NCBI RefSeq assembly: GCF_018918325.1
Contig: NZ_JAHLQH010000013.1
Span: 1-64,000, forward strand
Length of the DNA: 64,000 nt
DNA from: Clostridium sp. MSJ-8
GTDB taxonomy: Bacteria > Bacillota > Clostridia > Clostridiales > Clostridiaceae
Reading direction: 5' to 3'
Position 1 is the first letter of the stretch. Each line of letters opens with the position of its first letter. A model generated the notes under the pieces. It was not told the DNA's origin. It made no database searches and was given only the letters and a program-made list of their open reading frames with translations. Positions 49,850-57,657 of this stretch are shown one piece after another. The position numbers and the translations under genes are program-made.

Positions 49850-51226
49850 GTGAATTTGGAATTAGTACAAAAATGCTACAATGACTTCTTAAGTGTTAGA
49901 GGTCATTATAATAAAATAAACCGATATTATTATGGTGATACAGATAGTTTAAAAAACTATAAGCCCATGGAAGGTAGAAGCAATCTAATAGTTAAAACTA
50001 ATTTTGTTCAAAAACTTGTTGATGAAGAAGCTCAATATAGCTTTGCAAATGATGTTACTTATACAAGTGTTGATGGAAACACTGAGGTTATTAAAGATAT
50101 AGCTTATAATTTGGCTAACAATGATGAAGATCATGATGTTAATTTAGGAATAGAATTAGTCAAGTATGGTGTATGTTATGAAGTTTCTTATATGATAGAA
50201 GATAAACCTAAAGAGTTTAGTTTTCATAACATGATAGTTAGTGCATTAGATGGTTATGCTTACATCGAAGATAATGAGATAGTGTATTTTTTAAGGAGCT
50301 TTAAAAAACAATTAGATAATACTAATTATATTGATGTTTATACTAAAGAAGGTGTATATCATTATAATGATAGTTGGTCTGAGGTTGAACCTATGACACC
50401 TAATTATTTCGGCTTTGTACCAATTGGAATAGGTATTATTGGAGGAGTACAATATAACACTAAAAGAGGTTATAAAGAGGGAGACAAGACTATATTTGCA
50501 ACCATAAAGGATATTCAAGATGCTTATGAAACGAACTGGAGTGATATGGTATCTGAAATAAGTGACTTTAGAAATGCAATAATGAAATTATATGGAGTTA
50601 AAACAAAAACTAAAAAAGATGCTGCAGGTAAGGAAATACTTGATTCTAATGGAGATCCAATAAAAGAAACTCCAGTGATAAGAGATAATTGTATACTGGC
50701 ATTTGAAGATAAGTCAACGCAAGATGCAGAATGGCTTATAAAGAACATTAATGATACATTTATTAAAAATACCAGGGATGATCTTAAGGATTTAATTTAT
50801 ACATTAACATCACATGTAGATACTAATGAGAAAATGCAAAGTAATTTATCAGGAATTGCCCTTCGTAGTAGGTTACAGTCATTAGAGAGTAAATGTGCTA
50901 TGAATGAAAAGGCTATGATAAATATTTTAAAGACTAGATTGAAATGTTTATTTAGATTTTTAAACCTTACACAAAGTAAACAATATGATACTAATATAAT
51001 AAAAATTAAGTTTACTCCTAAAGTACCTCAAGATATTACAAGTATTGCAGATGTTATTTCCAAGATACCACACGAAGTATTAAGTAATAAATCTAAGCGT
51101 GAAATGCTTCCTAATATCAACAATTCAGATAGTGAACAAGATCAAATTGATAAGGAAGTTAAAGCTGCAGAACCTCAAGTTAATTTAGATAACATAACTC
51201 ATACTGGCGGTGGGATAGATGAATAA
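49850..51226 (+). CDS. Portal protein (SPP1 type)
   Basis: 458 residues, GTG start behind AAAGGTGGTGAT. Opening NRYYYGDTDSLKNYKPMEGRSNLIVKTNFVQKLVDEEAQY is characteristic of SPP1 gp6-like portals, as is the NLSGIALRSRLQSLESKC segment near residue 330. The portal forms the twelve-subunit ring through which DNA enters the capsid and docks terminase and connectors. It overlaps the MuF gene by 8 bp. Confidence 0.92.
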   Translation: MNLELVQKCYNDFLSVRGHYNKINRYYYGDTDSLKNYKPMEGRSNLIVKTNFVQKLVDEEAQYSFANDVTYTSVDGNTEVIKDIAYNLANNDEDHDVNLGIELVKYGVCYEVSYMIEDKPKEFSFHNMIVSALDGYAYIEDNEIVYFLRSFKKQLDNTNYIDVYTKEGVYHYNDSWSEVEPMTPNYFGFVPIGIGIIGGVQYNTKRGYKEGDKTIFATIKDIQDAYETNWSDMVSEISDFRNAIMKLYGVKTKTKKDAAGKEILDSNGDPIKETPVIRDNCILAFEDKSTQDAEWLIKNINDTFIKNTRDDLKDLIYTLTSHVDTNEKMQSNLSGIALRSRLQSLESKCAMNEKAMINILKTRLKCLFRFLNLTQSKQYDTNIIKIKFTPKVPQDITSIADVISKIPHEVLSNKSKREMLPNINNSDSEQDQIDKEVKAAEPQVNLDNITHTGGGIDE

Positions 51227-52451
51227 AGATGATGAATTTATAGATAGTCTTTATAATGAGGCTGATAAGCAACTTAATGATACTTATAAAAAGAAAAAAG
51301 AGTCCAGGGATGAATTATTAAAAGCCATTGCAATGATACTTTTAACCTATACCATTGTAGATAACGTTCTGAGCCTTTCTGAGAAGGATTATAATAAAGA
51401 GTATAGTTTATTGGGTGCATTAATAATAAAGCTCTCAAGGGGCAATATAAAGCAAGAAACGAGTAATACAACGAGCATATTGAAAAATACCATTAAAAAT
51501 ACTTATAAACATTATTCCTATAACCATAATCTTAAAGATGTTGAGAAGATTATAAATGACAACTTCAAGGGTAAACATTTCAGTGATAGAGTGTGGGAAA
51601 ATGAACAAGAAGTTGCAAAAAAACTTACGCAACAATGTCAGGACTTCCTTAGAGGTAAGATTAATGTTAATCAGATAGCAAAGGAAATCAAGGACACTTA
51701 TAATACATCTGCCTATAATGCAAAAAGATTAGCAGAAACAGAAGTTTCAAGATGTCATAGTGCTGCGTTTGATAGATTTTGCAAAGAAACTGGAGTTAAA
51801 AAAGTTAAATATAATGCTAGGAAATGTAACACCTGCGCCAGATGTATGGATGATGATGGAAAAATATTTGATTTAAAAAATAAACCTGAGCTTCCAAGAC
51901 ATCCTATGTGCAAGTGTTATTATGATATTGTTGATGATGAAAACAAAGTAAATGTTAATTGGCGCAGCAACGCAGAGTTGTTGGATGTACAAAAACAAAC
52001 AGGTGGTAAATACGTTAAAGGTCATATTGAATGGGTCGATAGGAGAGAAACGGAAGCAAAAGATTATTATGATTTAATTAGAAATAGAAGTGATGATATA
52101 AAAATAATATCTAAAAATACTGGATTTTCAGAAAAAGTGATATCCAAAATAAAAAATCATATTTTTTATAATGATAAACACATATTGTTTGATGGAATAA
52201 GGCGACTTGATCCTGATTATGATATGTCAGTTGCATGGCAAAGATTAATAAATGGTAATTTTGAAGATAGAGATATTTTATTGTTAAAACATGAATATCT
52301 TGAAAGTGGACTTGAAAAGAGATATAATTTAACTAATAAACAGGCACATAATATAGCAACAAAAAAATATGATTGGTATGGAAAATTAAAATTTGAGAAA
52401 GGAGAATTTGGAGAAGATGATTGTCTTACTGAAATTATTAGAAAAAAATAA
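51219..52451 (+). CDS. MuF-type minor head protein with toxin-like C-terminal domain
   Basis: 410 residues. The MuF head-morphogenesis domain spans about 90-245: NTSAYNAKRLAETEVSRCHSAAFDRF and the cysteine motif CNTCARCMDDDGKIF ... RHPMCKCYY. A linker (VKGHIEWVDRRETEAKDYYDLIR) is followed by a separate 130-residue domain with NTGFSEKVISKIKNHIFYND, RRLDPDYDMSVAWQRLING and DILLLKHEYLESGL. That domain resembles C-terminal toxin domains attached to MuF and other polymorphic toxin carriers in Firmicutes. The next gene overlaps its 3' end and may be the immunity gene. Confidence 0.8.
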   Translation: MNKDDEFIDSLYNEADKQLNDTYKKKKESRDELLKAIAMILLTYTIVDNVLSLSEKDYNKEYSLLGALIIKLSRGNIKQETSNTTSILKNTIKNTYKHYSYNHNLKDVEKIINDNFKGKHFSDRVWENEQEVAKKLTQQCQDFLRGKINVNQIAKEIKDTYNTSAYNAKRLAETEVSRCHSAAFDRFCKETGVKKVKYNARKCNTCARCMDDDGKIFDLKNKPELPRHPMCKCYYDIVDDENKVNVNWRSNAELLDVQKQTGGKYVKGHIEWVDRRETEAKDYYDLIRNRSDDIKIISKNTGFSEKVISKIKNHIFYNDKHILFDGIRRLDPDYDMSVAWQRLINGNFEDRDILLLKHEYLESGLEKRYNLTNKQAHNIATKKYDWYGKLKFEKGEFGEDDCLTEIIRKK

Positions 52452-52659
52452 TGATTATGTGATTTATGAATATGGATATGATGAAGATAATCTTGATGGT
52501 AAGATAGAAGTTTCTTTAAATAATCCAAATAAATATAAATTACTTAAGGAATCAAATGATAAACACATTGGTAAAAAAGGTACACTTATAGCTATAAACA
52601 AGGTTATAAAGGCTGTAAAAAACAATGAGATTAGAGAATTATTAAGTTATCAATCTTAA
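52417..52659 (+). CDS. Small protein, candidate immunity partner of the MuF C-terminal domain
   Basis: 80 residues from the ATG at 52417, overlapping the end of the MuF gene by 35 bp in another frame. Small, soluble, charged, with VIYEYGYDEDNLDGKIEV and KGTLIAINKVIKAVKNNEI. The overlap and position directly after a toxin-like domain are those of an immunity gene; the sequence alone does not prove this. Confidence 0.55.
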   Translation: MIVLLKLLEKNNDYVIYEYGYDEDNLDGKIEVSLNNPNKYKLLKESNDKHIGKKGTLIAINKVIKAVKNNEIRELLSYQS

Positions 52660-52721
52660 TAAGCACTTACTTAGAAGGTGGGTGCTATTTTTATACCTAA
52701 AATTAAGGAAGTGGAAAATTT

Positions 52722-52934
52722 ATGGATAGAGTAAGAATTGCTAAATTTAAAAGTGGTAGAGAAATAGCTTATATATCAGTAAATGGAGTAAAGCTAGATA
52801 GTTGTACTAATTACAAAATTGAGAAAGAACATAATGAGCCTGCTAAAGTTATAATTGAATTAGATGCAGATATTGAAATAGTAAATTGTGAAAACATGAA
52901 TTTAACAGAATTAAAGGAATTTATGAATAGATGA
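52722..52934 (+). CDS. Small hypothetical phage protein
   Basis: 70 residues, beta-rich (RIAKFKSGREIAYISVNGVKL, AKVIIELDADIEIV). AAGGAAGTGG site. Similar small proteins are common between head genes of Firmicute phages; function not known. A terminator follows. Confidence 0.55.
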   Translation: MDRVRIAKFKSGREIAYISVNGVKLDSCTNYKIEKEHNEPAKVIIELDADIEIVNCENMNLTELKEFMNR

Positions 52935-52987
52935 TTAAATTAAGAAAGTAAAATCTAAAATGAAAAACTAAAATATTTAAGTTAATT

Positions 52988-53012
52988 AAGTCTTAGGAAA
53001 CTAAGGCTTTTT
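52988..53012 (+). terminator. Rho-independent terminator
   Basis: AAGTCTTAG (52988-52996), GAAA loop, CTAAGGCTT (53001-53009) with G-U pairing, then T run. A second inverted repeat, GCACTAGA/TCTAGTGC, lies at about 53026-53081 before the scaffold gene. Confidence 0.75.
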
Positions 53013-53110
53013 ATTATGTCTTTGAGCACTAGACATTAAACAGGCTTATTTTTTATACAAAAAATTAATTGTTCTAGTGCCAAGTGGTGTTAGAGTAAGG
53101 AGGATTAATT

Positions 53111-53746
53111 ATGGCAATAGAAAATGTAAGCGAAATTACAGAGTATATTAATAAAAATCAAGAAAGCGAAGAAGTAAAAGGCTTAATTAAGTCTTTTCAA
53201 GAGCCTTTAACTCGTGATGCAGTAGAGAACTGGTGCAAAGATGGAGAAGGTAGAAGTTGGAGAGACAGTATTTGTGATATTTATTCACAAAAAGCAGTTG
53301 AAACTGCAAGAACTAATGCATTAGAAAAATTCAAAAAAGAAGAACTTCCAAAATTACAGGAAGATTACTACAAGTCTAAAATGGGCGAGGGAATGACAGA
53401 AGAGCAAAAACAAATAAAGGAACTTAATGATAAGCTCGCTGCAATGGAAGCTGAGAAAAAGGAAAATGAAAGAATACAACAAAATGCTATTAAGCTTAAA
53501 GAAAAAGGTCTTGATGAAGGTCTAGCAAAATACATTAAAGCTGATGAAGATGTAGATTTCTTTGAAAAGCTAATAAATAATATTGTTGATTCTAAAGTTA
53601 AAGAAAAATTAGGTGACAGTGCATATAAACCACCTGCTTCACAAGGGGCCAATTCTTTAACTAAAGAAGATTTTGATAAAATGTCATACAATGAAAAACT
53701 TAAATTGTTTAGAGAAAATAAAGAATTATATGATAAATTAAAATAG
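53111..53746 (+). CDS. Capsid scaffolding protein
   Basis: 211 residues, highly charged and helical with a long coiled coil (MTEEQKQIKELNDKLAAMEAEKKENERIQQ) of the DUF4355/phage scaffold type, and a C-terminal DKMSYNEKLKLFRENKELYDKLK helix that would contact the coat protein. Direct neighbour of the major capsid gene, 17 bp away. AAGGAGG site. Confidence 0.88.
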   Translation: MAIENVSEITEYINKNQESEEVKGLIKSFQEPLTRDAVENWCKDGEGRSWRDSICDIYSQKAVETARTNALEKFKKEELPKLQEDYYKSKMGEGMTEEQKQIKELNDKLAAMEAEKKENERIQQNAIKLKEKGLDEGLAKYIKADEDVDFFEKLINNIVDSKVKEKLGDSAYKPPASQGANSLTKEDFDKMSYNEKLKLFRENKELYDKLK

Positions 53747-53763
53747 AGAGGAAATGATGTGAA

Positions 53764-54765
53764 ATGTCAAATTTAACAAAATTAGAAGATTTAATAAATC
53801 CAGAAGTAATGGCAGATATGATTTCTGCAAAGATTCCAAATAAAATAGTAGTTGCTCCATTTGCTAAAGTTGATGAAACATTAGTTGGTCAACCAGGAGA
53901 TACAATTACAATACCTCAATATGCATACATTGGGGATGCAGTAGATGTTGCTGAAGGTGTAGAAGCTGAAACTGTAAAACTTACTGCAAGTACTACAAAG
54001 GTAACTATTAAGAAAGCTATGAAAGCAGTTGAATTAACCGATGAAGCTGTTTTAAGTAGTTATGGTAATCCGGTGGGAGAAGCTAATAATCAATTGGCCA
54101 AATCAATAGCATCTAAAGTTGATAATGATTGTATGGATGCACTATATAATGCTCAATTATTCTATGATGGTTCAGCAACACAAATTGCATATACTGGAAT
54201 AGTTGATGCTATCGATGTATTTAATGAAGAAGTTAATACAGAAAAGGTAATGTTTGTAAATCCTAAACAAGTTACAAGACTTAGAAAAGATAGCGACTTT
54301 ACAAGCGCAGATAAATATGGTGTTGGTATGAATGTAATAATGACAGGTGAAATTGGTAGAATTGCTAATACTAGAATTGTTCCATCAAGAAAAGTTAAAG
54401 AATTTTCAACTTGGTATTCACCATGTGAAAGCGGAGACAGTGATGCATTAACCATAGTTGCAACAAGTGCTACGGCTAAACAAGTTAATTTAGCTGATGT
54501 TACTCTATCATTACCAAATGCAAAAGTTGGTGATACAGTTAAGAAATCTACTACAAAAGTATATTTCAATCCTATTGTTAAGTTACAAAATGATAATGAA
54601 ACAGAAGATGATGCTCCAGCATTAACTATTTGCTTAAAGAGAAATGTTAATGTAGAAACTTCTAGAGTATCTCTTGCAAGAAAGACTGATATTTCTGCTG
54701 ATGAACATTATGCTACAGCTTTAAGCAACTCTAGTAAAGTTGTACTTGCTAAGATTAAAGCATAG
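53764..54765 (+). CDS. Major capsid protein, N4-gp56 family
   Basis: 333 residues. The start (TKLEDLINPEVMADMISAKIPNKI) and TITIPQYAYIGDAVDVAEG, then KAMKAVELTDEAVLSSYGNP, are the pattern of N4-gp56-like HK97-fold coat proteins of Firmicute siphoviruses. It forms the capsid shell around the scaffold made by the preceding gene. AGAGGAAATGATGTG precedes the ATG. Confidence 0.93.
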   Translation: MSNLTKLEDLINPEVMADMISAKIPNKIVVAPFAKVDETLVGQPGDTITIPQYAYIGDAVDVAEGVEAETVKLTASTTKVTIKKAMKAVELTDEAVLSSYGNPVGEANNQLAKSIASKVDNDCMDALYNAQLFYDGSATQIAYTGIVDAIDVFNEEVNTEKVMFVNPKQVTRLRKDSDFTSADKYGVGMNVIMTGEIGRIANTRIVPSRKVKEFSTWYSPCESGDSDALTIVATSATAKQVNLADVTLSLPNAKVGDTVKKSTTKVYFNPIVKLQNDNETEDDAPALTICLKRNVNVETSRVSLARKTDISADEHYATALSNSSKVVLAKIKA

Positions 54766-54777
54766 TGAGGTGATAAG

Positions 54778-55062
54778 ATGGCTACATATACTGATCAGGA
54801 ACTAAACGAGATGGCGGTATTAGCCATCTTTAATTATTACAATGGATATTATTCAAAAGAGTATATTCAGGATAATTTCGGTTTGGCATTAAAAGTATTA
54901 ACAGAAAATATAAGGACCAGTGTTACTAAACCACAAGGAATTAAATCTGTAAGCCAGAATGGAATTTCAGTAACTTATAATGAAGGTGCTGGATTTAATG
55001 CTTATCTTACAGAAGAAGTACTTGCTTTACTTCCTAATAAAAGTGGATTTTATGCATGGTAG
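54778..55062 (+). CDS. Head-tail connector-like protein
   Basis: 94 residues (TDQELNEMAVLAIFNYYNGYYSKEYI, then LKVLTENIRTSV). Position right after the coat gene, and the all-helical start, fit an adaptor of the gp6/gp15 type that binds the portal. GAGGTGAT site. Assignment by context. Confidence 0.55.
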   Translation: MATYTDQELNEMAVLAIFNYYNGYYSKEYIQDNFGLALKVLTENIRTSVTKPQGIKSVSQNGISVTYNEGAGFNAYLTEEVLALLPNKSGFYAW

Positions 55063-55071
55063 GTGATAATT

Positions 55072-55389
55072 ATGGTTTTATTTCAAAATGCAGATATAAC
55101 AGTTTATAGGCTTAATAAAGACCAGTCTTATACAAGAATTAATATTAAAAATGTTAACTGGAATAGTAAAAGAAATGCTGGTGTTGATGGAAAAGGTGTA
55201 AATGTTTATTACACTACAATGATAGTTATTCCTGGAGAATATGAGTTAACTACTGGTGATAAAGTGGTTAAAGGTACTCTTGACATTGATATTAGCAGAT
55301 TAAGTGATTTAAAAGAATATGAAGTTGTTACAGTTGTTGGAGTACAATACAACGACATATTTGATTCATATTCTATTGAATGTAAGTAG
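55072..55389 (+). CDS. Head-tail joining protein (DUF6751-like)
   Basis: 105 residues from the ATG at 55072 behind TAGGTGAT. Beta-rich (ADITVYRLNKDQSYTRINIKNVNWN, GVNVYYTTMIVIPGEY, DKVVKGTLDIDI), similar to DUF6751-type proteins between coat and minor capsid genes. Probably the stopper or a connector part. Function inferred from place. Confidence 0.55.
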   Translation: MVLFQNADITVYRLNKDQSYTRINIKNVNWNSKRNAGVDGKGVNVYYTTMIVIPGEYELTTGDKVVKGTLDIDISRLSDLKEYEVVTVVGVQYNDIFDSYSIECK

Positions 55390-55397
55390 GTGATACT

Positions 55398-55757
55398 ATG
55401 GCAACAGTAAGATTAAGATTAGATCCAACACAAAAAATATTATTAAAGCGAAGTCTTAATAAAAACGGTAGAGGGCAAGTCTTTTTTACTAAAGAATGTG
55501 CCAAAGAGTTTAATAATTATGTTCCTTTTAAGACTGGAAGGCTTAAGGATATGGATATTGAATTAAAGACAGATAAGATTATTTATAAGGCTCCATATGC
55601 AAAGAAGCAATACTACGGTAATGCTGGTAATGGAATTGATGGTACTAACAAAGGTGGTCTTAGAGGTAAGAGATGGGATAAAAGATGTTGGATTAACAAA
55701 GGTTCTGAAATAGTAGAAAGGACTGCTAGATTTTGTGGGGTGAGAAGTGGTAGATGA
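55398..55757 (+). CDS. Minor capsid protein (Minor_capsid_2-like)
   Basis: 119 residues, basic. Segment FNNYVPFKTGRLKD followed by YKAPYAKKQYYGN is typical of the minor capsid/head-tail joining family that aligns with HK97 gp10. AGGTGAT site. It overlaps the next gene by 4 bp (ATGA). Confidence 0.7.
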   Translation: MATVRLRLDPTQKILLKRSLNKNGRGQVFFTKECAKEFNNYVPFKTGRLKDMDIELKTDKIIYKAPYAKKQYYGNAGNGIDGTNKGGLRGKRWDKRCWINKGSEIVERTARFCGVRSGR

Positions 55758-56179
55758 AGATAATTGAAGCAATTAGGGATTATATAAGTAGTTTAGAGTG
55801 TATGAAAACATTTGATAATGCCATTAATGTTAATTATTTAGATTCTGAGACAGATAATTTTTCTATAGAAGAAATTCCTTGTAATCCAATTATAAAAAAA
55901 TATGTGGATGAAAGTACAATAAGGCAATTTCAATTTGCTTTTTGCAGTAGGGAACCTTATGGAGCTGAAATTATACAGAATATTGATAATAGTAGTTTTT
56001 ATGAAGATTTCGCAAATGAAATAGAGGATAAAAATAATAAAGGTATATTGCCATTATTGGCAGATGTAGAAGTTAGAAGCTTAGAAGTAACTAGCAGTGC
56101 TTATGCTGTTAGTGTTACAGAAGATACAGCAATGTATCAAATAAATTTGAATTTAAAGTATTTTAAAGGAGTGAATTAA
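55754..56179 (+). CDS. Tail terminator-like minor capsid protein (Minor_capsid_3-like)
   Basis: 141 residues; IIEAIRDYISSLECMKTF at the start and a YQINLNLKYFKGVN strand at the end match the terminator/minor capsid 3 group, which caps the tail tube and joins it to the head. Coupled to the gene before (ATGA) and directly abuts the tail tube gene. Confidence 0.7.
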   Translation: MKIIEAIRDYISSLECMKTFDNAINVNYLDSETDNFSIEEIPCNPIIKKYVDESTIRQFQFAFCSREPYGAEIIQNIDNSSFYEDFANEIEDKNNKGILPLLADVEVRSLEVTSSAYAVSVTEDTAMYQINLNLKYFKGVN

Positions 56180-56677
56180 ATGAGTCAAACAGTACAAAGA
56201 TATATGATTGGAGATTATTTAGATGTCTCTGAAAAAAGTGGCACAGAAGAATATGAATTAATGGGTGCAGGATTCAATACTTTAGATGAATCTCCAAGTG
56301 CTAAAACAGATTCAAAAACATATATTAATGACAAAACATCTACAACTACAATTCAAGGATATGAAACAGTTTTTGGTTTTGAGTCTGATATGATCGCTAG
56401 TGAAAAGGCAGTAATGTCTTTATATAAAGTTGGTAGAGATCATTTAACTGGTTCTGATGCACAAAAGAATTATGTAAGAGTAGATTTATACCATCCAACA
56501 GAAAAAGAAAATGTATATCCAGCAAGAAAGTTTTTAGTTGCAGTAGAAGTAAGTGATTTTAAAGGTAATGGTGGAGAAACAGTTGTTGTTAGTGGTAATT
56601 TAAATGCTGTTGGAGATTTTACAGAAGGATATTTTGATACTACAACTAAAAAATTTACTACAGAATTACCAGCATAG
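56180..56677 (+). CDS. Major tail tube protein
   Basis: 165 residues, beta-rich: QRYMIGDYLDVSEKSGTEEYELMGAGFNTLDESPSAKTDSKTYIND is split over the first 50 residues as in tail tube proteins of this phage group, with SDFKGNGGETVVVSGNLNAVGD near the end. It forms the non-contractile tail tube. AAAGGAGTG site. Confidence 0.85.
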   Translation: MSQTVQRYMIGDYLDVSEKSGTEEYELMGAGFNTLDESPSAKTDSKTYINDKTSTTTIQGYETVFGFESDMIASEKAVMSLYKVGRDHLTGSDAQKNYVRVDLYHPTEKENVYPARKFLVAVEVSDFKGNGGETVVVSGNLNAVGDFTEGYFDTTTKKFTTELPA

Positions 56678-56689
56678 GAGGGATAGATA

Positions 56690-57025
56690 ATGGGATATCA
56701 ATTTGGTGATAATGATATAAAACTAGATATAGCTGGAGAGAAATTTACAGTTGTATATGGTGCATCTCTTTTAAATAGAGTTAAGGACTTAGGAGAACAA
56801 AATGCAGAACTAAAAAGTGATTCAAATAATGTTGAAAAAACTATTATTCTCTTAGAAAAAGCTATTGATACAATATGTGGAGAAGGCGCTGTTAAAAAGA
56901 TATTTAAAGATAGAGAGATAAATTATTATGATTTGGTAGATATTGTTGAGTATATAAGTAAAGAAATTTCTGATTTCCAAGTACAAAAAAATAAAAAATA
57001 TAGCTTAAATAGAGTTGTAAGATAA
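56690..57025 (+). CDS. Tail assembly chaperone (gpG-like, DUF6673 type)
   Basis: 111 residues, small acidic helical protein (VKDLGEQNAELKSDSNNVEKTIILLEKAIDTI) located between tail tube and Gp15-type gene, the place of the first tail chaperone. Its stop overlaps the ATG of the next gene (TAATG). No obvious slippery site for a -1 frameshift was seen at the junction. Confidence 0.65.
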   Translation: MGYQFGDNDIKLDIAGEKFTVVYGASLLNRVKDLGEQNAELKSDSNNVEKTIILLEKAIDTICGEGAVKKIFKDREINYYDLVDIVEYISKEISDFQVQKNKKYSLNRVVR

Positions 57026-57621
57026 TGAATATTTTAATTGATTTAATTCCTAAATTTGTAGAAATAGATGAAATTGAATATGAAATTAGAACAGACTTTA
57101 GAATTTCTATGCTTTTTGAAATGATGATGCAGGATGAAGAGTTAGAAGATAATGAAAAAGTAATACGAGCTCTTAATTTATATTATCCAATTATTCCTCC
57201 AGATAGAAATAAAGCAATTAGTAAAATAATATGGTTTTATAGATGCGGAAAAGATACGGTTAAATCAAGTAACAATAATAGTAAAGGTGAGGGCGTTAAA
57301 ATTTATGATTATGAATATGATGATGATTATATCTATTCTGCATTTTTAAGCCAATATGGAGTTGATTTGCAAGATATAAAGTATTTGCATTGGTGGAAGT
57401 TTAAAGCTATGTTTAAAAGTCTAAATGAAGATAATAAGATAGTTAAAATAATGCAATATAGAAGTATGGATTTAAGTGAAATTAAAGATAAAGAACAAAA
57501 TGCATACTATAGAAAAATGAAAAAGTTATATGAAATTCCAAGAAGTACAGGAGAAGTTGAAAAAATTAGAGCAATTGAAGATGCTCTGATGAAAGGTGAG
57601 AGCATAAAGCACTTATTATAG
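57025..57621 (+). CDS. Gp15 family tail assembly protein
   Basis: 198 residues with the Gp15 pattern: EYEIRTDFRISMLFEMMMQDEELEDNEKVIRALNLYYP, then FYRCGKD, and DYDDDYIYSAFLSQYGVDL with YLHWWKFKAMFKSL. Members are thought to chaperone the tape measure protein during tail assembly. Its last codons form part of a terminator-like hairpin. Confidence 0.85.
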   Translation: MNILIDLIPKFVEIDEIEYEIRTDFRISMLFEMMMQDEELEDNEKVIRALNLYYPIIPPDRNKAISKIIWFYRCGKDTVKSSNNNSKGEGVKIYDYEYDDDYIYSAFLSQYGVDLQDIKYLHWWKFKAMFKSLNEDNKIVKIMQYRSMDLSEIKDKEQNAYYRKMKKLYEIPRSTGEVEKIRAIEDALMKGESIKHLL

Positions 57622-57634
57622 TGCTTATTTTTTT
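57607..57634 (+). terminator. Terminator-like hairpin inside the tail operon
   Basis: AAGCACT (57607-57613) / AGTGCTT (57620-57626) followed by a T-rich run to 57634. It spans the stop of the Gp15 gene and precedes the tape measure gene, so it may reduce or regulate downstream transcription. Confidence 0.6.
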
Positions 57635-57657
57635 ATTTTTAGGAAGGTGGTGAGGAT

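Noticed and set aside
52217-52528. 103-codon minus-strand frame across the MuF end and the following small gene
   Set aside because: Antisense to two tightly packed genes, no start signal and no recognisable protein.
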